A stretch of 64,000 nucleotides of DNA from NCBI RefSeq assembly GCF_039540375.1, contig NZ_BAABEX010000001.1, forward strand, positions 1 through 64,000, in the 5' to 3' direction. A program made the position numbers and the translations under genes. The notes beneath the pieces were generated by a model that made no database searches, had not been told where the DNA came from, and was given only the letters and a program-made list of their open reading frames with translations. Each line of letters starts with the position of its first letter. The stretch's first letter is position 1. Origin of the DNA: Acidovorax_G lacteus. Its GTDB lineage: Bacteria > Pseudomonadota > Gammaproteobacteria > Burkholderiales > Burkholderiaceae_C. Shown here one piece after another: positions 1 through 11,572 of the stretch.

Positions 1-478
1 CCGCTGCTTGGGTCTGGCTGGCGCAGGCTCGGATGCTGTTGGGGCGGCTTCAATAGATTTCTTCTACACCCTCCAAAAGAAAGTCACCAAAGAAAAGGCG
101 CCCTACAGGCTGCGTCCCCACGCGCACTGCCGTGCGCCTGGGGCAACCTGCGGTGCTCGCGCCTGGGGTGCGCCGCATAACTCACTTCGCGCCTGTGGCG
201 CTGCGTTCGGACAAATGCGGCGAGTCAGAAGACGAAGCCTGCGTGTCCTACGGCACGCAGGCCACCCCAGTCGCTGCGCTCCTCGGCGCATCCTGAAGGG
301 GGTGGGGGCGGGCCATCGCTGCGCTCGGCCCGGTGGGCGCACTATCGCTCTGACGTAGATGACGGCGGTGCTGTTTTGCCCAGGCGGCTACGCCGCCCGG
401 GCCGGCGAAGCCAGGCACCCCACAGCGCCCGCTTCGTCACGCCCTCCACCACTGGCGCGGCCCAAGGCCAGGGCAGCC
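1..478. other. Region without a recognisable gene
   Basis: I see no gene here. The possible reading frames on both strands are rich in Arg, Ala and Pro and match no family I know. A stretch around 75-100 (AAGAAAGTCACCAAAG and following) looks like interspersed repeat DNA seen in this bacterial family, but there is no second copy in the window to prove it. Confidence 0.5.
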
Positions 479-480
479 GA

Positions 481-575
481 GTAAGGGCCGCCCCGCAGCG
501 AGGGCTGCGTCCCCCTTCCCGAACGGCGCAGCCGTTCGAGACAAGGGGGAAGGCGCGCAGCGCCTCAGGGGGTTG
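481..575 (-). repeat. Interspersed repeat family A, copy A1
   Basis: Read on the minus strand this runs CCCCCTGAGGCGCTGCGCG, then a C-rich arm and a hairpin around CGAACGGCTGCGCCGTTCG, then a G-rich arm and GCTGCGGGGCGGCCCTTAC. It lies just after the stop of glpK in the sense direction. Related copies are at 2161, 7139, 51176 and 51261. The opposed C and G runs could fold as RNA. Confidence 0.7.
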
Positions 576-578
576 TCA

Positions 579-2072
579 CTACTCCACCGTCGCCTGCCGC
601 ACCGCCCGCTCCCAGTTCGCCATCAGCTCCTGCGCGCGGGCGCTGCTGAGGGTGGGCAAAAAGCGGCGCTCGGCGCGCCACAGGGCCGACAGTTCTTGCG
701 TGCTGGCGTACACGCCCGACGACAGCCCGGCCAGGTAGGCCGCGCCGAGGGCGGTGGTTTCGATCACCGCCGGGCGCACCACCGGAATGCCCAGCAGGTC
801 GGCCTGGAACTGCATGAGCAGGTCGTTCACGCAGGCGCCGCCGTCCACGCGCAGCTCGCTCACGGGCGCGCCGCCAGCGGCCACGGCGTCGCGGCTCATG
901 GCCAGCAGCAGGGCGGCGCTTTGGTAGGCGATGCTTTCCAGCGAGGCGCGGGCAATGTGCGCGAGCGTGGTGCCGCGCGTGAGGCCCGTGATGGTGCCGC
1001 GGGCCTCGGGCTTCCAGTACGGTGCGCCCAGGCCGGTGAAGGCGGGCACCATCATCACGCCACCCGAGTCGGGCACGCTGTGGGCCAGGGCCTCGACCTC
1101 GCTGCTGGTGGTGATGGCACGCAGGCCGTCGCGCAGCCACTGCACCACCGCGCCGCCTACGAACACGCTGCCTTCCATGGCGAACTCGGGTTGGGTCGTC
1201 GCTTGTGCCGCGCTGGTGGTGAGCAGGCCGTTCTGGCTGGTCTGGAAGGTGCCGCCCGTGTGCATGAGCATGAAGCAACCCGTGCCGTAGGTGTTCTTGG
1301 CCATGCCGGCCGTGAAGCACGCCTGGCCGAACAGCGCGCTTTGCTGGTCACCGGCCACGCCGCCGATGCGGATGCCGTGGCCCAGCAGGTCGGCGGCCAC
1401 GTCGCCAAAGTGCGCGGCCGAGGGCAGCACCTCGGGCATCAGCGCCTTGGGGATGCGCAACAGCGCCAGCAGATCGTCGTCCCACTGGTTGGTGTGCACA
1501 TTGAAGAGCATGGTGCGCGCGGCGTTGCTCACGTCGGTGACGTGGCGCTGGCCGTGCGTGAGCTGCCAGATGAGCCAGCTGTCCACCGTGCCGAAGGCGA
1601 GTTCGCCGCGCTCGGCGGCTTCCCGCGCGCCGGGCACGTGGTCCAGCATCCACTGCAGCTTGGTGCCCGAGAAGTACGCATCCACCAGCAGCCCGGTCTT
1701 GGCCTGGATGGTGGCGGCATGGCCTTGCGCGCGCAGCGCGGCGCAGGCGGGCTCGGCGCGGCGGTCTTGCCAGACGATGGCGTGGTGCACGGGCTGGCCC
1801 GTTTTGCGGTTCCAGAGCACCGTGGTTTCGCGCTGGTTGGTGATGCCCACGGCGCGCACGGTCTGCGCGGCAATACCGGCCTTTGCCAGCGCCTCGCGCG
1901 CCGTGGCGAGCTGCGTGCGCCAGATCTGCAGCGGGTCGTGCTCCACCCAGCCAGGCTGGGGGTAGATCTGCGGCAGCTCCTGCTGCGCCATGGCCACGAT
2001 GTGGCCGCGTTCGTCAAACACGATGCTGCGCGAGCTGGAGGTGCCTTGGTCGAGTGCGAGCAGGTAGGTCAT
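579..2072 (-). CDS. glpK: Glycerol kinase
   Basis: Cytoplasmic FGGY-family kinase that converts glycerol and ATP to sn-glycerol 3-phosphate, trapping glycerol taken up by the ABC importer encoded nearby. The 497-residue protein starts MTYLLALDQGTSSSRSIVFD, the phosphate-binding start typical of GlpK. It also has the GITNQRETTVLWNR and IVWQDRR segments and FSGTKLQWMLD. Length equals that of the family. I start at the ATG at 2072, because upstream codons run into the family A repeat and do not resemble GlpK. It follows glpR on the same strand, with copy A2 between them and copy A1 after its stop. Product G3P is the substrate of glpD further along. Confidence 0.97.
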   Translation of the reverse strand: MTYLLALDQGTSSSRSIVFDERGHIVAMAQQELPQIYPQPGWVEHDPLQIWRTQLATAREALAKAGIAAQTVRAVGITNQRETTVLWNRKTGQPVHHAIVWQDRRAEPACAALRAQGHAATIQAKTGLLVDAYFSGTKLQWMLDHVPGAREAAERGELAFGTVDSWLIWQLTHGQRHVTDVSNAARTMLFNVHTNQWDDDLLALLRIPKALMPEVLPSAAHFGDVAADLLGHGIRIGGVAGDQQSALFGQACFTAGMAKNTYGTGCFMLMHTGGTFQTSQNGLLTTSAAQATTQPEFAMEGSVFVGGAVVQWLRDGLRAITTSSEVEALAHSVPDSGGVMMVPAFTGLGAPYWKPEARGTITGLTRGTTLAHIARASLESIAYQSAALLLAMSRDAVAAGGAPVSELRVDGGACVNDLLMQFQADLLGIPVVRPAVIETTALGAAYLAGLSSGVYASTQELSALWRAERRFLPTLSSARAQELMANWERAVRQATVE

Positions 2073-2160
2073 GGTGGCGGGTCTCGGTAATCGTGGGTTC
2101 CATTGTGTGGCGTGTGGCCGCTGCGGTCTGTTCGTGCCCGGCCCAGGCTGGTGGACGCCA

Positions 2161-2230
2161 AGCAAGGGCCGCCCCGCAGCGAGGGCGTCGTCCCCCCGGG
2201 GGGAAGGCGCCGCAGGCGACTCAGGGGGGA
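2161..2230 (-). repeat. Interspersed repeat family A, copy A2
   Basis: On the minus strand it reads CCTGAGTCGCCTGCGGCGCC, then a C run facing a G run, then GACGACGCCCTCGCTGCGGG and CGGCCCTTGC. It fills the gap between glpR and glpK and points in their direction of transcription. It is nearly identical to copy A3 at 7139, which points in the sense direction of the divergent operon. Confidence 0.8.
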
Positions 2231-2234
2231 GCCT

Positions 2235-2999
2235 TCATGCCGCCACGGTACAGACAACGCCGGCATCCTGCAGCAGCGCCGGAAATGGCTCGGGCGGCGG
2301 TGCGTCGGTGAACAGCCGCCCGATCTGGTCGAGCCGCGCGAGCTGCACCATCGCCGGGCGGTTGAACTTGCTGTGGTCGGCCGCGAGCCACACATCGCGG
2401 GCGTGCTCGATGATGGTCTGTGCGACCTTGACCTCGCGGTAGTCGAAGTCGCGCAGCGAGCCGTCGGCCTCGATGCCTGAGATGCCGATGAGTGCGATGT
2501 CCACGCGGAACTGGCGGATGAAGTCCACCGCCGCCTCGCCCACGATGCCGCGGTCGCGCGCACGCACCACGCCGCCCGCCACGATGACTTCGCAGTCCGG
2601 GTTCTGGCTCAGGATGGCGGCCACGTTGAGGTTGTTGGTGATCACGCGCAGGCCGCGGTGGTGCAGCAGCGCCTTGGCAATGGCTTCGGTGGTGGTGCCG
2701 ATGTTCAGGATCAGCGAGCAGTGGTGCGGCACCTCGGCCGCCACGGCGCGCGCGATGCGCGCCTTGCCTTCGGCGTTCAGCGTCTCGCGCTGGGTGTGCG
2801 CCAGGTTTTCCACGGTGGAGCTGGGCACGCGCACACCGCCATGAAAGCGCGTGAGCAGCCCGGCCTCGGCCAGGCGCTGCACATCGCGCCGCACGGTCTG
2901 CAGTGTCACGCCCAGCGTGTCGGCCAGCTGCTCCACAGTGGCCGACTGGCGGGTGCGCACCTCTTCCAGCAGCTTGAGTTGGCGGGGGTTGGTGTTCAC
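2235..2999 (-). CDS. glpR: DeoR-family glycerol regulon repressor
   Basis: DNA-binding repressor expected to respond to glycerol 3-phosphate. The start NTNPRQLKLLEEVRTRQSAT leads into a DeoR winged helix (EQLADTLGVTLQTVRRDVQRL, first ~60 residues). The sugar-phosphate sensor domain follows, with the LNIGTTTEAIAKAL and ITNNLNVA motifs. About 254 residues is normal for the family. The start is uncertain: I use the GTG at 2999, which gives the usual N-terminus, but an ATG at 3098 is in frame and neither has a good ribosome-binding site. It is divergent from glpS and upstream of glpK, so it probably controls the whole locus. Confidence 0.88.
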   Translation of the reverse strand: MNTNPRQLKLLEEVRTRQSATVEQLADTLGVTLQTVRRDVQRLAEAGLLTRFHGGVRVPSSTVENLAHTQRETLNAEGKARIARAVAAEVPHHCSLILNIGTTTEAIAKALLHHRGLRVITNNLNVAAILSQNPDCEVIVAGGVVRARDRGIVGEAAVDFIRQFRVDIALIGISGIEADGSLRDFDYREVKVAQTIIEHARDVWLAADHSKFNRPAMVQLARLDQIGRLFTDAPPPEPFPALLQDAGVVCTVAA

Positions 3000-3126
3000 G
3001 GTGTCGGAGGGCGGCAGCGAAGTCGCCAGAAGTGGAGAAGGTGTCACCGAATCGTAACGAATTGCAGGTATGCAGGAGCCCTGGGGGCGCTGTGCCATGG
3101 GCGGTGCGCAGAGTGCGAATGAATGT

Positions 3127-3198
3127 AAATCGAACAAAAACGAAAACACTAAGGGTAAACCTTAGGCTTATTCGCGCGAAAACGAACAAAAATGAAAA
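3127..3198. promoter_or_regulatory. Divergent glp control region with two repeated boxes
   Basis: The AT-rich spacer between glpR and glpS holds two near-identical boxes 52 bp apart. They are AAATCGAACAAAAACGAAAA at 3127-3146 and AAAACGAACAAAAATGAAAA at 3179-3198. The core CGAACAAAAA resembles half of GlpR operators known from other bacteria (GTTCG-type half sites). Between them, AGGGTAAACCTTA at 3152-3164 resembles the palindrome upstream of glpD. I infer these are GlpR sites; no binding has been shown. Confidence 0.55.
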
Positions 3199-3270
3199 AA
3201 ACCGAAGGAGAGGGCGGTGCACTCAGCGCCGCGCCAGAGGGGCGGCCGCAGGGCCGGGGAGAAGTGCTTC

Positions 3271-4344
3271 ATGCAGCTGGCTTTGGACAGCATCAGCAAG
3301 AAAGTCGGCGCGCAGACCTGGCTCTATGACATGAGCCTGTCGCTGCGCAGCAGCGCCGTGACGGTGCTGCTGGGCGCCACGCAGGCGGGCAAGACCAGCC
3401 TCATGCGCATCATGGCCGGGCTGGACGTGCCCACCGCCGGCCGCGTGATGGTCGATGGCCAGGACGTGACCGGCGTGCCCGTGCGCGAGCGCAACGTGGC
3501 CATGGTGTACCAGCAGTTCATCAACTACCCGTCGATGACGGTGGCCGACAACATCGCCTCGCCGCTCAGGCTGCGCGGCGAAAGCAACATCGACGCCCGG
3601 GTGCGCGAGCTGGCCAGCCGCTTGCACATCGAGATGTTTTTGAACCGCCTGCCGTCCGAGCTGTCGGGCGGGCAGCAGCAGCGCGTGGCGCTGGCGCGTG
3701 CGCTGGCCAAGGGGGCGCCGCTGATGCTGCTCGACGAGCCGCTGGTGAACCTCGACTACAAGCTGCGCGAAGAACTGCGCGAAGAGCTCACGCAGCTGTT
3801 CGCGGCCGGCCAGTCCACCGTGGTGTACGCCACCACCGAGCCGGGCGAGGCCTTGCTGCTGGGCGGCTACACCGCCGTGATGGACGAAGGCCGCCTGCTG
3901 CAGTACGGCCCCACGGCCGAGGTGTTCCATGCCCCGGCCTCGCTGCGGGTGGCCCGCGCCTTCAGCGACCCGCCCATGAACCTGGTGGCCGCCACGGGGC
4001 AGGACGGCGGCGTGCGCCTGCCCGATGGCACGGTGCTGCCGCTGGCGCTGCCCGCGTCTGCCGGCGGCCCGCTCACCGTGGGCCTGCGCGCCAGTGCGCT
4101 GCGCGAGCAGGCCCGTCCGGGCGACGTGGCGGTGTACGGGGTGGTGGAGCTGGCCGAAATCTCGGGCTCCGACACCTTCGTGCACGTGGACACGCCCTGG
4201 GGCGAGCTGGTAGCCCAGCTCACAGGGGTGCATTACTTTGACCTGGGGGCGCGCATCGCGCTGCATCTGAACCCGGCGCAGGCCTATGTGTTTGGTGCCG
4301 ACGAGGCGCTGCTGCTGGCGCCCCGGCGCGCGGGAGGGCGCTGA
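3271..4344 (+). CDS. glpS: Glycerol ABC transporter, ATP-binding subunit GlpS
   Basis: MalK-type ATPase of the GlpSTPQUV glycerol importer known from Rhizobium, acting on the cytoplasmic face. The 357-residue protein has Walker A GATQAGKTS at 35-43, a Q-loop at 81-82, a canonical LSGGQ signature at 131-135 and Walker B MLLDEP at 152-157. A C-terminal TOBE-like domain follows from about 240. The H-loop is abnormal: where VTHDQ is expected the protein reads ATTEP (187-191), so the switch histidine is Thr189. I start at the ATG at 3271, preceded by GGGGAGAAG, not at 3217. It is the first gene of a tight operon; glpT follows after 2 bp. Confidence 0.93.
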   Translation: MQLALDSISKKVGAQTWLYDMSLSLRSSAVTVLLGATQAGKTSLMRIMAGLDVPTAGRVMVDGQDVTGVPVRERNVAMVYQQFINYPSMTVADNIASPLRLRGESNIDARVRELASRLHIEMFLNRLPSELSGGQQQRVALARALAKGAPLMLLDEPLVNLDYKLREELREELTQLFAAGQSTVVYATTEPGEALLLGGYTAVMDEGRLLQYGPTAEVFHAPASLRVARAFSDPPMNLVAATGQDGGVRLPDGTVLPLALPASAGGPLTVGLRASALREQARPGDVAVYGVVELAEISGSDTFVHVDTPWGELVAQLTGVHYFDLGARIALHLNPAQAYVFGADEALLLAPRRAGGR

Positions 4345-4346
4345 CC

Positions 4347-5434
4347 ATGGCACGCATCCAGCTCGACCTGGCCCATTCGTACCGGCCCCATCCGCAGCAG
4401 GACAGCGACTACGCACTGCTGCCGCTGAAGATGGATTTTGAAGACGGTGGCGCGTACGCGCTGCTCGGCCCTTCGGGCTGCGGCAAGACCACCATGCTCA
4501 ACATCATGTCGGGGCTGCTCGTGCCCTCGCACGGCACGGTGCTGTTCGACGGCCGCGACGTCACGCGTGCCACGCCGCAAGACCGCAACATTGCGCAGGT
4601 GTTCCAGTTTCCGGTGATCTACGACACCATGACGGTGGCCGAGAACCTGGCGTTCCCGCTCAAGAACCGCAAGGTGCCGGCAGCGCAGATCCAGGCGCGC
4701 GTGGGCCAGATCGCCGAGATGCTGGAGATGAGCCACCAGCTCGACATGCGCGCGGCGGGCCTGTCGGCCGACCAGAAGCAGAAAATCTCGCTGGGCCGTG
4801 GCCTGGTGCGCTCCGACGTGGCGGCGGTGCTGTTCGACGAGCCGCTGACGGTGATCGACCCCCACCTCAAGTGGCAGCTGCGCCGCAAGCTCAAGCAGAT
4901 CCACCACGAGCTCAAGCTCACGCTGATCTACGTCACGCACGACCAGGTGGAGGCGCTCACCTTTGCCGACCAGGTGGTGGTGATGAGCCGCGGCAAGGTC
5001 ATGCAATTGGGCACGCCCGACGCGCTGTTCGAGCGGCCCGCGCACACCTTTGTGGGGCACTTCATCGGCTCGCCGGGCATGAACTTCGTGCCGGCCGAGG
5101 CCGACGCCAGCGGCGCGCTGCTGCAGGTGGCGGGCCAGCGCCTGGTGCCGCCGCCGGCCCTGGCCGAACGGGCCCTGCCCGCCGGTGCGCTGCGCGTGGG
5201 CGTGCGGCCCGAATACCTGGCCCTGTCCGCTGCCGGTGCGCCCGGGGCGCTGCAGTGCAGCGTGGCCCAGGTGCAGGACCTGGGCACCTCGCAAATGCTC
5301 ACGGCCACCGTGGGCGGCCACACGCTCAAGGCCCGCGTGGCACCCGATGTGGAACTGCCGCCCGTCGGGGCCACCGTGTGGCTGCAGGCGCTGGGTGCGC
5401 ACACCTGCTTCTATCGCAATGAGGAGCTCCTCGC

Positions 5435-5438
<4 letters not shown>
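4347..5438 (+). CDS. glpT: Glycerol ABC transporter, ATP-binding subunit GlpT
   Basis: Second ATPase of the glycerol importer, expected to pair with GlpS. The 363-residue protein has Walker A GPSGCGKTT at 41-49, Walker B VLFDEP near 161-166 and an intact H-loop YVTHDQ (His198). Its signature motif is degenerate, LSADQ at 139-143 in place of LSGGQ, and the D-loop reads TVID. This is the reverse of GlpS, which keeps LSGGQ but lacks the H-loop histidine. A heterodimer would therefore have one complete and one impaired ATP site. Its stop overlaps the glpP start by 4 bp (ATGA), suggesting coupled translation. Confidence 0.93.
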
Positions 5439-6323
<885 letters not shown>

Positions 6324-6331
<8 letters not shown>

Positions 6332-7136
6332 ACCCCGCTTCCAGAAGCGCACGCTGTTCCTCATCGCCTACCTGGTCTTTGCCATCCTGCCCATCTACTG
6401 GATGGTCAACATGAGCTTCAAGACCAACGAGGAGATCCTGTCGAGCTTCTCGTTCTGGCCGCAGCACTTCACCTGGGACAACTACAAGACCATCTTCACC
6501 GATGCGTCCTGGTACTCGGGCTACATCAACAGCCTGATTTATGTGGCCATCAACACGGTGATCTCGCTCACCGTGGCGTTGCCCGCGGCCTATGCGTTCA
6601 GCCGCTACCAGTTCCTGGGCGACAAGCATGTGTTCTTCTGGCTGCTGACCAACCGCATGACGCCGCCTGCGGTGTTTTTGCTGCCGTTCTTCCAGCTCTA
6701 CACCACTGTGGGGCTGATGGACACGCACGTCGCGGTGGCGCTGGCGCACCTGCTCTTCAACGTGCCGCTGGCGGTGTGGATTCTCGAAGGCTTCATGAGC
6801 GGCGTTCCGCGCGAAATCGACGAGACCGCCTACATCGACGGCTACAGCTTCCCGCGCTTTTTCCTCACCATCTTTTTGCCGCTCATCAAGGCCGGCGTGG
6901 GTGTGGCGGCGTTCTTCTGCTTCATGTTCAGCTGGGTCGAGCTGTTGCTGGCCCGCACGCTGACCAGCGTGAACGCCAAGCCGATTGTGGCCACCATGAC
7001 GCGCACCGTGAGCGCCAGCGGCATGGACTGGGCGACGCTGGCCGCCGCCGGGGTGCTGACCATCGTGCCCGGCGCCATCGTGATCTGGTTTGTGCGCCAC
7101 TACATCGCGAAGGGCTTCGCCATGGGGCGAGTGTGA
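6324..7136 (+). CDS. glpQ: Glycerol ABC transporter permease GlpQ
   Basis: Second inner-membrane permease, 270 residues, of the MalG/UgpE type. About six membrane segments are visible, starting LIAYLVFAILPIYWMVNMSF. The ATPase-contact loop reads EIDETAYIDGYSFPRFFLTI followed by FLPLIK. It starts within the end of glpP. It is followed by repeat copy A3 and then glpU. The name GlpQ here is the permease of the Rhizobium-type system, not the periplasmic phosphodiesterase of E. coli. Confidence 0.93.
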
Positions 7137-7138
7137 TG

Positions 7139-7211
7139 CACCCCCTGAGTCGCCTGCGGCGCCTTCCCCCTCCAGGGGGACGACGCCCTCGCTGCGGGGC
7201 GGCCCTTGCCC
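7139..7211 (+). repeat. Interspersed repeat family A, copy A3
   Basis: This reads ACCCCCTGAGTCGCCTGCGG, then a C-rich arm and a matching G-rich arm, then GACGACGCCCTCGCTGCGGG and CGGCCCTTGC. It lies just after the glpQ stop, in the sense direction of the operon. Its opposed arms could form a hairpin in the mRNA between the permease genes and glpU-glpV, and might set their relative expression. Confidence 0.8.
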
Positions 7212-7292
7212 GGCGGCCCGCGCCTGGGCCGCGTCCGTTTTCACCGCTCCGGGCACCCGGTTGCGCGATGTCCCCAGAAAGGAACCTGTCAG

Positions 7293-7601
7293 ATGTTTGA
7301 TTGGATGGCCTGGACCACGCCCGTGGCCGTGTTCTTCACTTGCATCGTGCTCATGCTCATCGGCATGACGGTGTGGGAGATCAAGTCGCCCACCACGCTG
7401 CGCAAGGGCTTTTTGCCGATGGCCACCACGCGCGGCGACCGCCTGTTCATCGGCCTGCTGTCGGCCGCCTACGTGAACCTGATGTTTGTGGGTTTGGCCG
7501 GGCGCATTGCCGAGTGGCTGGGCCTGGCGGCCGAGCCTTCGGTGTGGTTCAGCTTCGTGGCGTCCATGGCGCTGCTGGTGTTCATCCTGCGCAAGGGGTA
7601 G
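7293..7601 (+). CDS. glpU: Small membrane protein GlpU (DUF2160)
   Basis: A 102-residue inner-membrane protein of the DUF2160 family, always found with this type of glycerol importer. Three hydrophobic segments are visible: TPVAVFFTCIVLMLIGMTVW, then around LLSAAYVNLMFVGLAGRI, then VWFSFVASMALLVFIL. The segment WEIKSPTTLRKGFLPMATTR lies in the first loop. In Rhizobium glpU is part of the glpSTPQUV operon; its exact role is unknown. I start at the ATG at 7293, after AGAAAGGAA, not at upstream codons derived from the repeat. Confidence 0.9.
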   Translation: MFDWMAWTTPVAVFFTCIVLMLIGMTVWEIKSPTTLRKGFLPMATTRGDRLFIGLLSAAYVNLMFVGLAGRIAEWLGLAAEPSVWFSFVASMALLVFILRKG

Positions 7602-7620
7602 CGCGCTGAGTGCTTCAAAA

Positions 7621-7716
7621 AAGTGAGCGGCTCGTGCTTGGATTTGCTGCGCTTGAAAGCAAAAAGCATCTGAATCCAAGAGAAATCAAGCACAAGCCGC
7701 TATCAAATTCATAGTT
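7621..7716. repeat. Interspersed hairpin repeat family B, copy B1
   Basis: Between glpU and glpV lies GGCTCGTGCTTGGATT, and 50 bp on, AATCAAGCACAAGCCGCTAT followed by CAAATTCATAG. The outer arms GGCT(C/T)GTGCTTG and CAAGCACAAGCC pair. The outer arms resemble family B elsewhere (28352, 36521, 52244, 60478), but here the loop is long and holds an inner imperfect arm. It could act as a processing or attenuation structure between the membrane genes and the abundant binding protein gene. Confidence 0.6.
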
Positions 7717-7787
7717 TCCAAGCGCCGTTCTGAGTCCCCCCGGGCCGGCGTCATTCGAACAGGGGGCATCCATCTGAGGAGACAGCA

Positions 7788-9521
<1,734 letters not shown>

Positions 9522-9535
9522 CCGGCTCCCACGGA

Positions 9536-9563
9536 CCGGCCGCCTCCTGACCGGAGCGGCCGG
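9536..9563 (+). terminator. Possible GC-rich hairpin after glpV
   Basis: CCGGCCGC at 9536-9543 pairs with GCGGCCGG at 9556-9563 across a 12-nt loop, 14 bp after the glpV stop. There is no T run, so it may be a 3' stabiliser or processing hairpin and not a true terminator. Confidence 0.35.
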
Positions 9564-9606
9564 CCCCACCCGCCCGCCCCGCCCACCGTGCCGGGGTCGG
9601 GTATTC

Positions 9607-9618
9607 AGGGTTAACCCT
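9607..9618. promoter_or_regulatory. Palindrome upstream of glpD
   Basis: AGGGTTAACCCT is a perfect 12-bp palindrome 36 bp before the glpD start, followed by TATCC. A similar string, AGGGTAAACCTTA, lies in the glpR-glpS divergent region at 3152. It may be a shared operator, or overlap the glpD promoter. This is inference from the repeated motif only. Confidence 0.4.
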
Positions 9619-9653
9619 TATCCCTTGGCCATTCCGAGGGACAATTCACTGTT

Positions 9654-11246
9654 ATGACCACCGTGCCCCACGCCTTGCCCACACCACGCGCCGAACTGCT
9701 GGCGCGTCTGTCGCAACCCCACACCTACGACCTCGCGGTCATTGGGGGCGGTGCCACAGGGTTGGGTGTCGCGCTGGACGCTGCCGCCCGCGGCTTCAGC
9801 GTGGTGCTGGTCGAATCGCAGGACTTTGCCAAGGGCACCTCGTCGCGCGCCACCAAGCTCGTGCACGGCGGGGTGCGTTACCTGGCCCAGGGCAACATCG
9901 CGCTGGTGCGCGAAGCCCTGCACGAGCGCACCACGCTGCTGCGCAACGCGCCGCACCTGGCGCAGCCGCTGCCGTTCGTGATGCCGTCCTACCGTTTCTG
10001 GGAAACCCCGTTCTATGGGGCCGGCCTGGTGGCCTATGACGCCCTGGCGGGCAAGGCCGGCCTGGGCTCCACCGAATTCTTGGGGCGTGCGCGCACGCTC
10101 CAGTACCTGCCTACGGCCCGCGAAGAAGGTCTCAAGGGCGGGGTCAAATACTGGGACGGGCAGTTCGACGACGCCCGCCTCGCCTTGGCGCTGGCGCGCA
10201 CGGCCGCGCGCCACGGTGCACTGGTGGTCAACCACTGCCCGGTGCGCGAGCTGGTGCACGAAGAGGGTCGTGTGGCCGGATTCGTCTGCGAAGACGCCGA
10301 AACCGGACAGCAATACCGGGTGCGTGCCCGCTCGGTGGTCAACGCCACCGGGGTCTGGGTAGACACCTTCCGCCAGATGGACAACGCGGCCCTGGGGCGT
10401 CCGGCCAAGCCCATCGTTGCGCCCAGCCAAGGCGTGCACATCGTGGTGGACCGCGACTTCCTGCCCAGCGACCATGCGCTCATGGTGCCCAAGACGGCCG
10501 ATGGCCGCGTGCTGTTTGCCGTGCCCTGGCTGGGCAAGCTCATCCTCGGCACCACCGATAGCCCGCGCCAGGACATCGTCGCCGAGCCGCAGCCTTTTGC
10601 CGAAGAGTTGCGCTTCATTCTGGAAGAGTCGGCCCGCTATCTGCGCCGCGCACCGCGTCGCGAAGATGTGCGCAGCATCTGGGTAGGCCTGCGGCCGCTG
10701 GTCAAGCCCTCCGGCGACGACGGCGAGAACACCAAGGGCCTGAGCCGGGAGCATACCGTGCTCGTCAGCCGCAGCGGCCTCGTCACCGTCACCGGCGGCA
10801 AGTGGACCACCTACCGTGCCATGGCTGAAGACGTGCTGCGCAAATGCTTCGACGCTGGCCTGCTGCCGGCCAAGCCCGAAGGCGTGACTGTGCGCCTGCC
10901 ACTGGTGGGCGCACCGGAGGGCCCGGTGCAGCACAGCATGGCCGACGCCCAGGGCTGGCATTCGTACGGAAGCGAAGCCCCGCAGGTGCGAGCGCTGCCC
11001 GGTGCCGAGCATTGGTTGGCCCCGGGCCTGAGCGAAGCCATGGTGCGCTTCGCCGTGCGGCATGAATACGCGCGCACCGTCGAAGACGTTCTGGCGCGGC
11101 GCTCACGCCTGCTGTTCCTCGACGCCCTGGCCGCGCACGCCGCTGCGCCCGCCGTAGCCGCCATCGTGGCGGCTGAAACCGGCGGCGACCCGGCGCTCGC
11201 GGCCTTCGAGGCGCTGGCGCGCAGTTACCAGACCCTTCCGGCCTGA
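9654..11246 (+). CDS. glpD: Aerobic glycerol-3-phosphate dehydrogenase
   Basis: FAD-dependent, membrane-associated dehydrogenase that oxidises glycerol 3-phosphate to dihydroxyacetone phosphate and passes electrons to quinone. The 530-residue protein has the dinucleotide-binding motif AVIGGGATGLGVALDAAARG near residue 28. GTSSRATKLVHGGVRYL is the GlpD family signature. The GLRPLVKP and VTGGKWTTYRAMAED segments of the C-terminal half follow. It completes the pathway formed with the importer and GlpK. Upstream is the 9607 palindrome and a CCGAGGGA ribosome-binding site region. Downstream lies the spc ribosomal operon, which has its own promoter. Confidence 0.96.
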   Translation: MTTVPHALPTPRAELLARLSQPHTYDLAVIGGGATGLGVALDAAARGFSVVLVESQDFAKGTSSRATKLVHGGVRYLAQGNIALVREALHERTTLLRNAPHLAQPLPFVMPSYRFWETPFYGAGLVAYDALAGKAGLGSTEFLGRARTLQYLPTAREEGLKGGVKYWDGQFDDARLALALARTAARHGALVVNHCPVRELVHEEGRVAGFVCEDAETGQQYRVRARSVVNATGVWVDTFRQMDNAALGRPAKPIVAPSQGVHIVVDRDFLPSDHALMVPKTADGRVLFAVPWLGKLILGTTDSPRQDIVAEPQPFAEELRFILEESARYLRRAPRREDVRSIWVGLRPLVKPSGDDGENTKGLSREHTVLVSRSGLVTVTGGKWTTYRAMAEDVLRKCFDAGLLPAKPEGVTVRLPLVGAPEGPVQHSMADAQGWHSYGSEAPQVRALPGAEHWLAPGLSEAMVRFAVRHEYARTVEDVLARRSRLLFLDALAAHAAAPAVAAIVAAETGGDPALAAFEALARSYQTLPA

Positions 11247-11383
11247 GGGGGCAGCCTTCTGCATGGTCTGCGGGCGTGCTCTGGGTGGCTCGCGCTGGTG
11301 CGGGCATTCCGCGCTGTACGTCCCATCCCATCAGGCAGCCCATGCGGCGAGACCTCCCAAGTCAAGGCAAAGCACCCAGGCAG

Positions 11384-11412
11384 TTGACAACGCAGTCTGT
11401 TAGTGAGACACT
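11384..11412 (+). promoter_or_regulatory. Likely promoter of the spc ribosomal operon
   Basis: A consensus -35 box TTGACA (11384-11389) is followed after 17 bp by GACACT (11407-11412), a weak -10 sharing three bases with TATAAT. It lies about 160 bp before rplN. Since glpD, not rpsQ, is the upstream neighbour, the operon needs its own promoter. Transcription start not shown. Confidence 0.5.
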
Positions 11413-11572
11413 AGGCGGCTTCGCGTTTCATGCGCGAGGTTTCTGCCCAGCGGGAAGCGTTGCAAATGGTTTGCAGCGCGGACGACGGGCCCAAGACTGA
11501 CTGGCTGTGACAGCGGCCCTTGAGAAGACTCTGGGGCTGAAGATCCTGCTGGTGCAAGTTGGGAATATTGAA

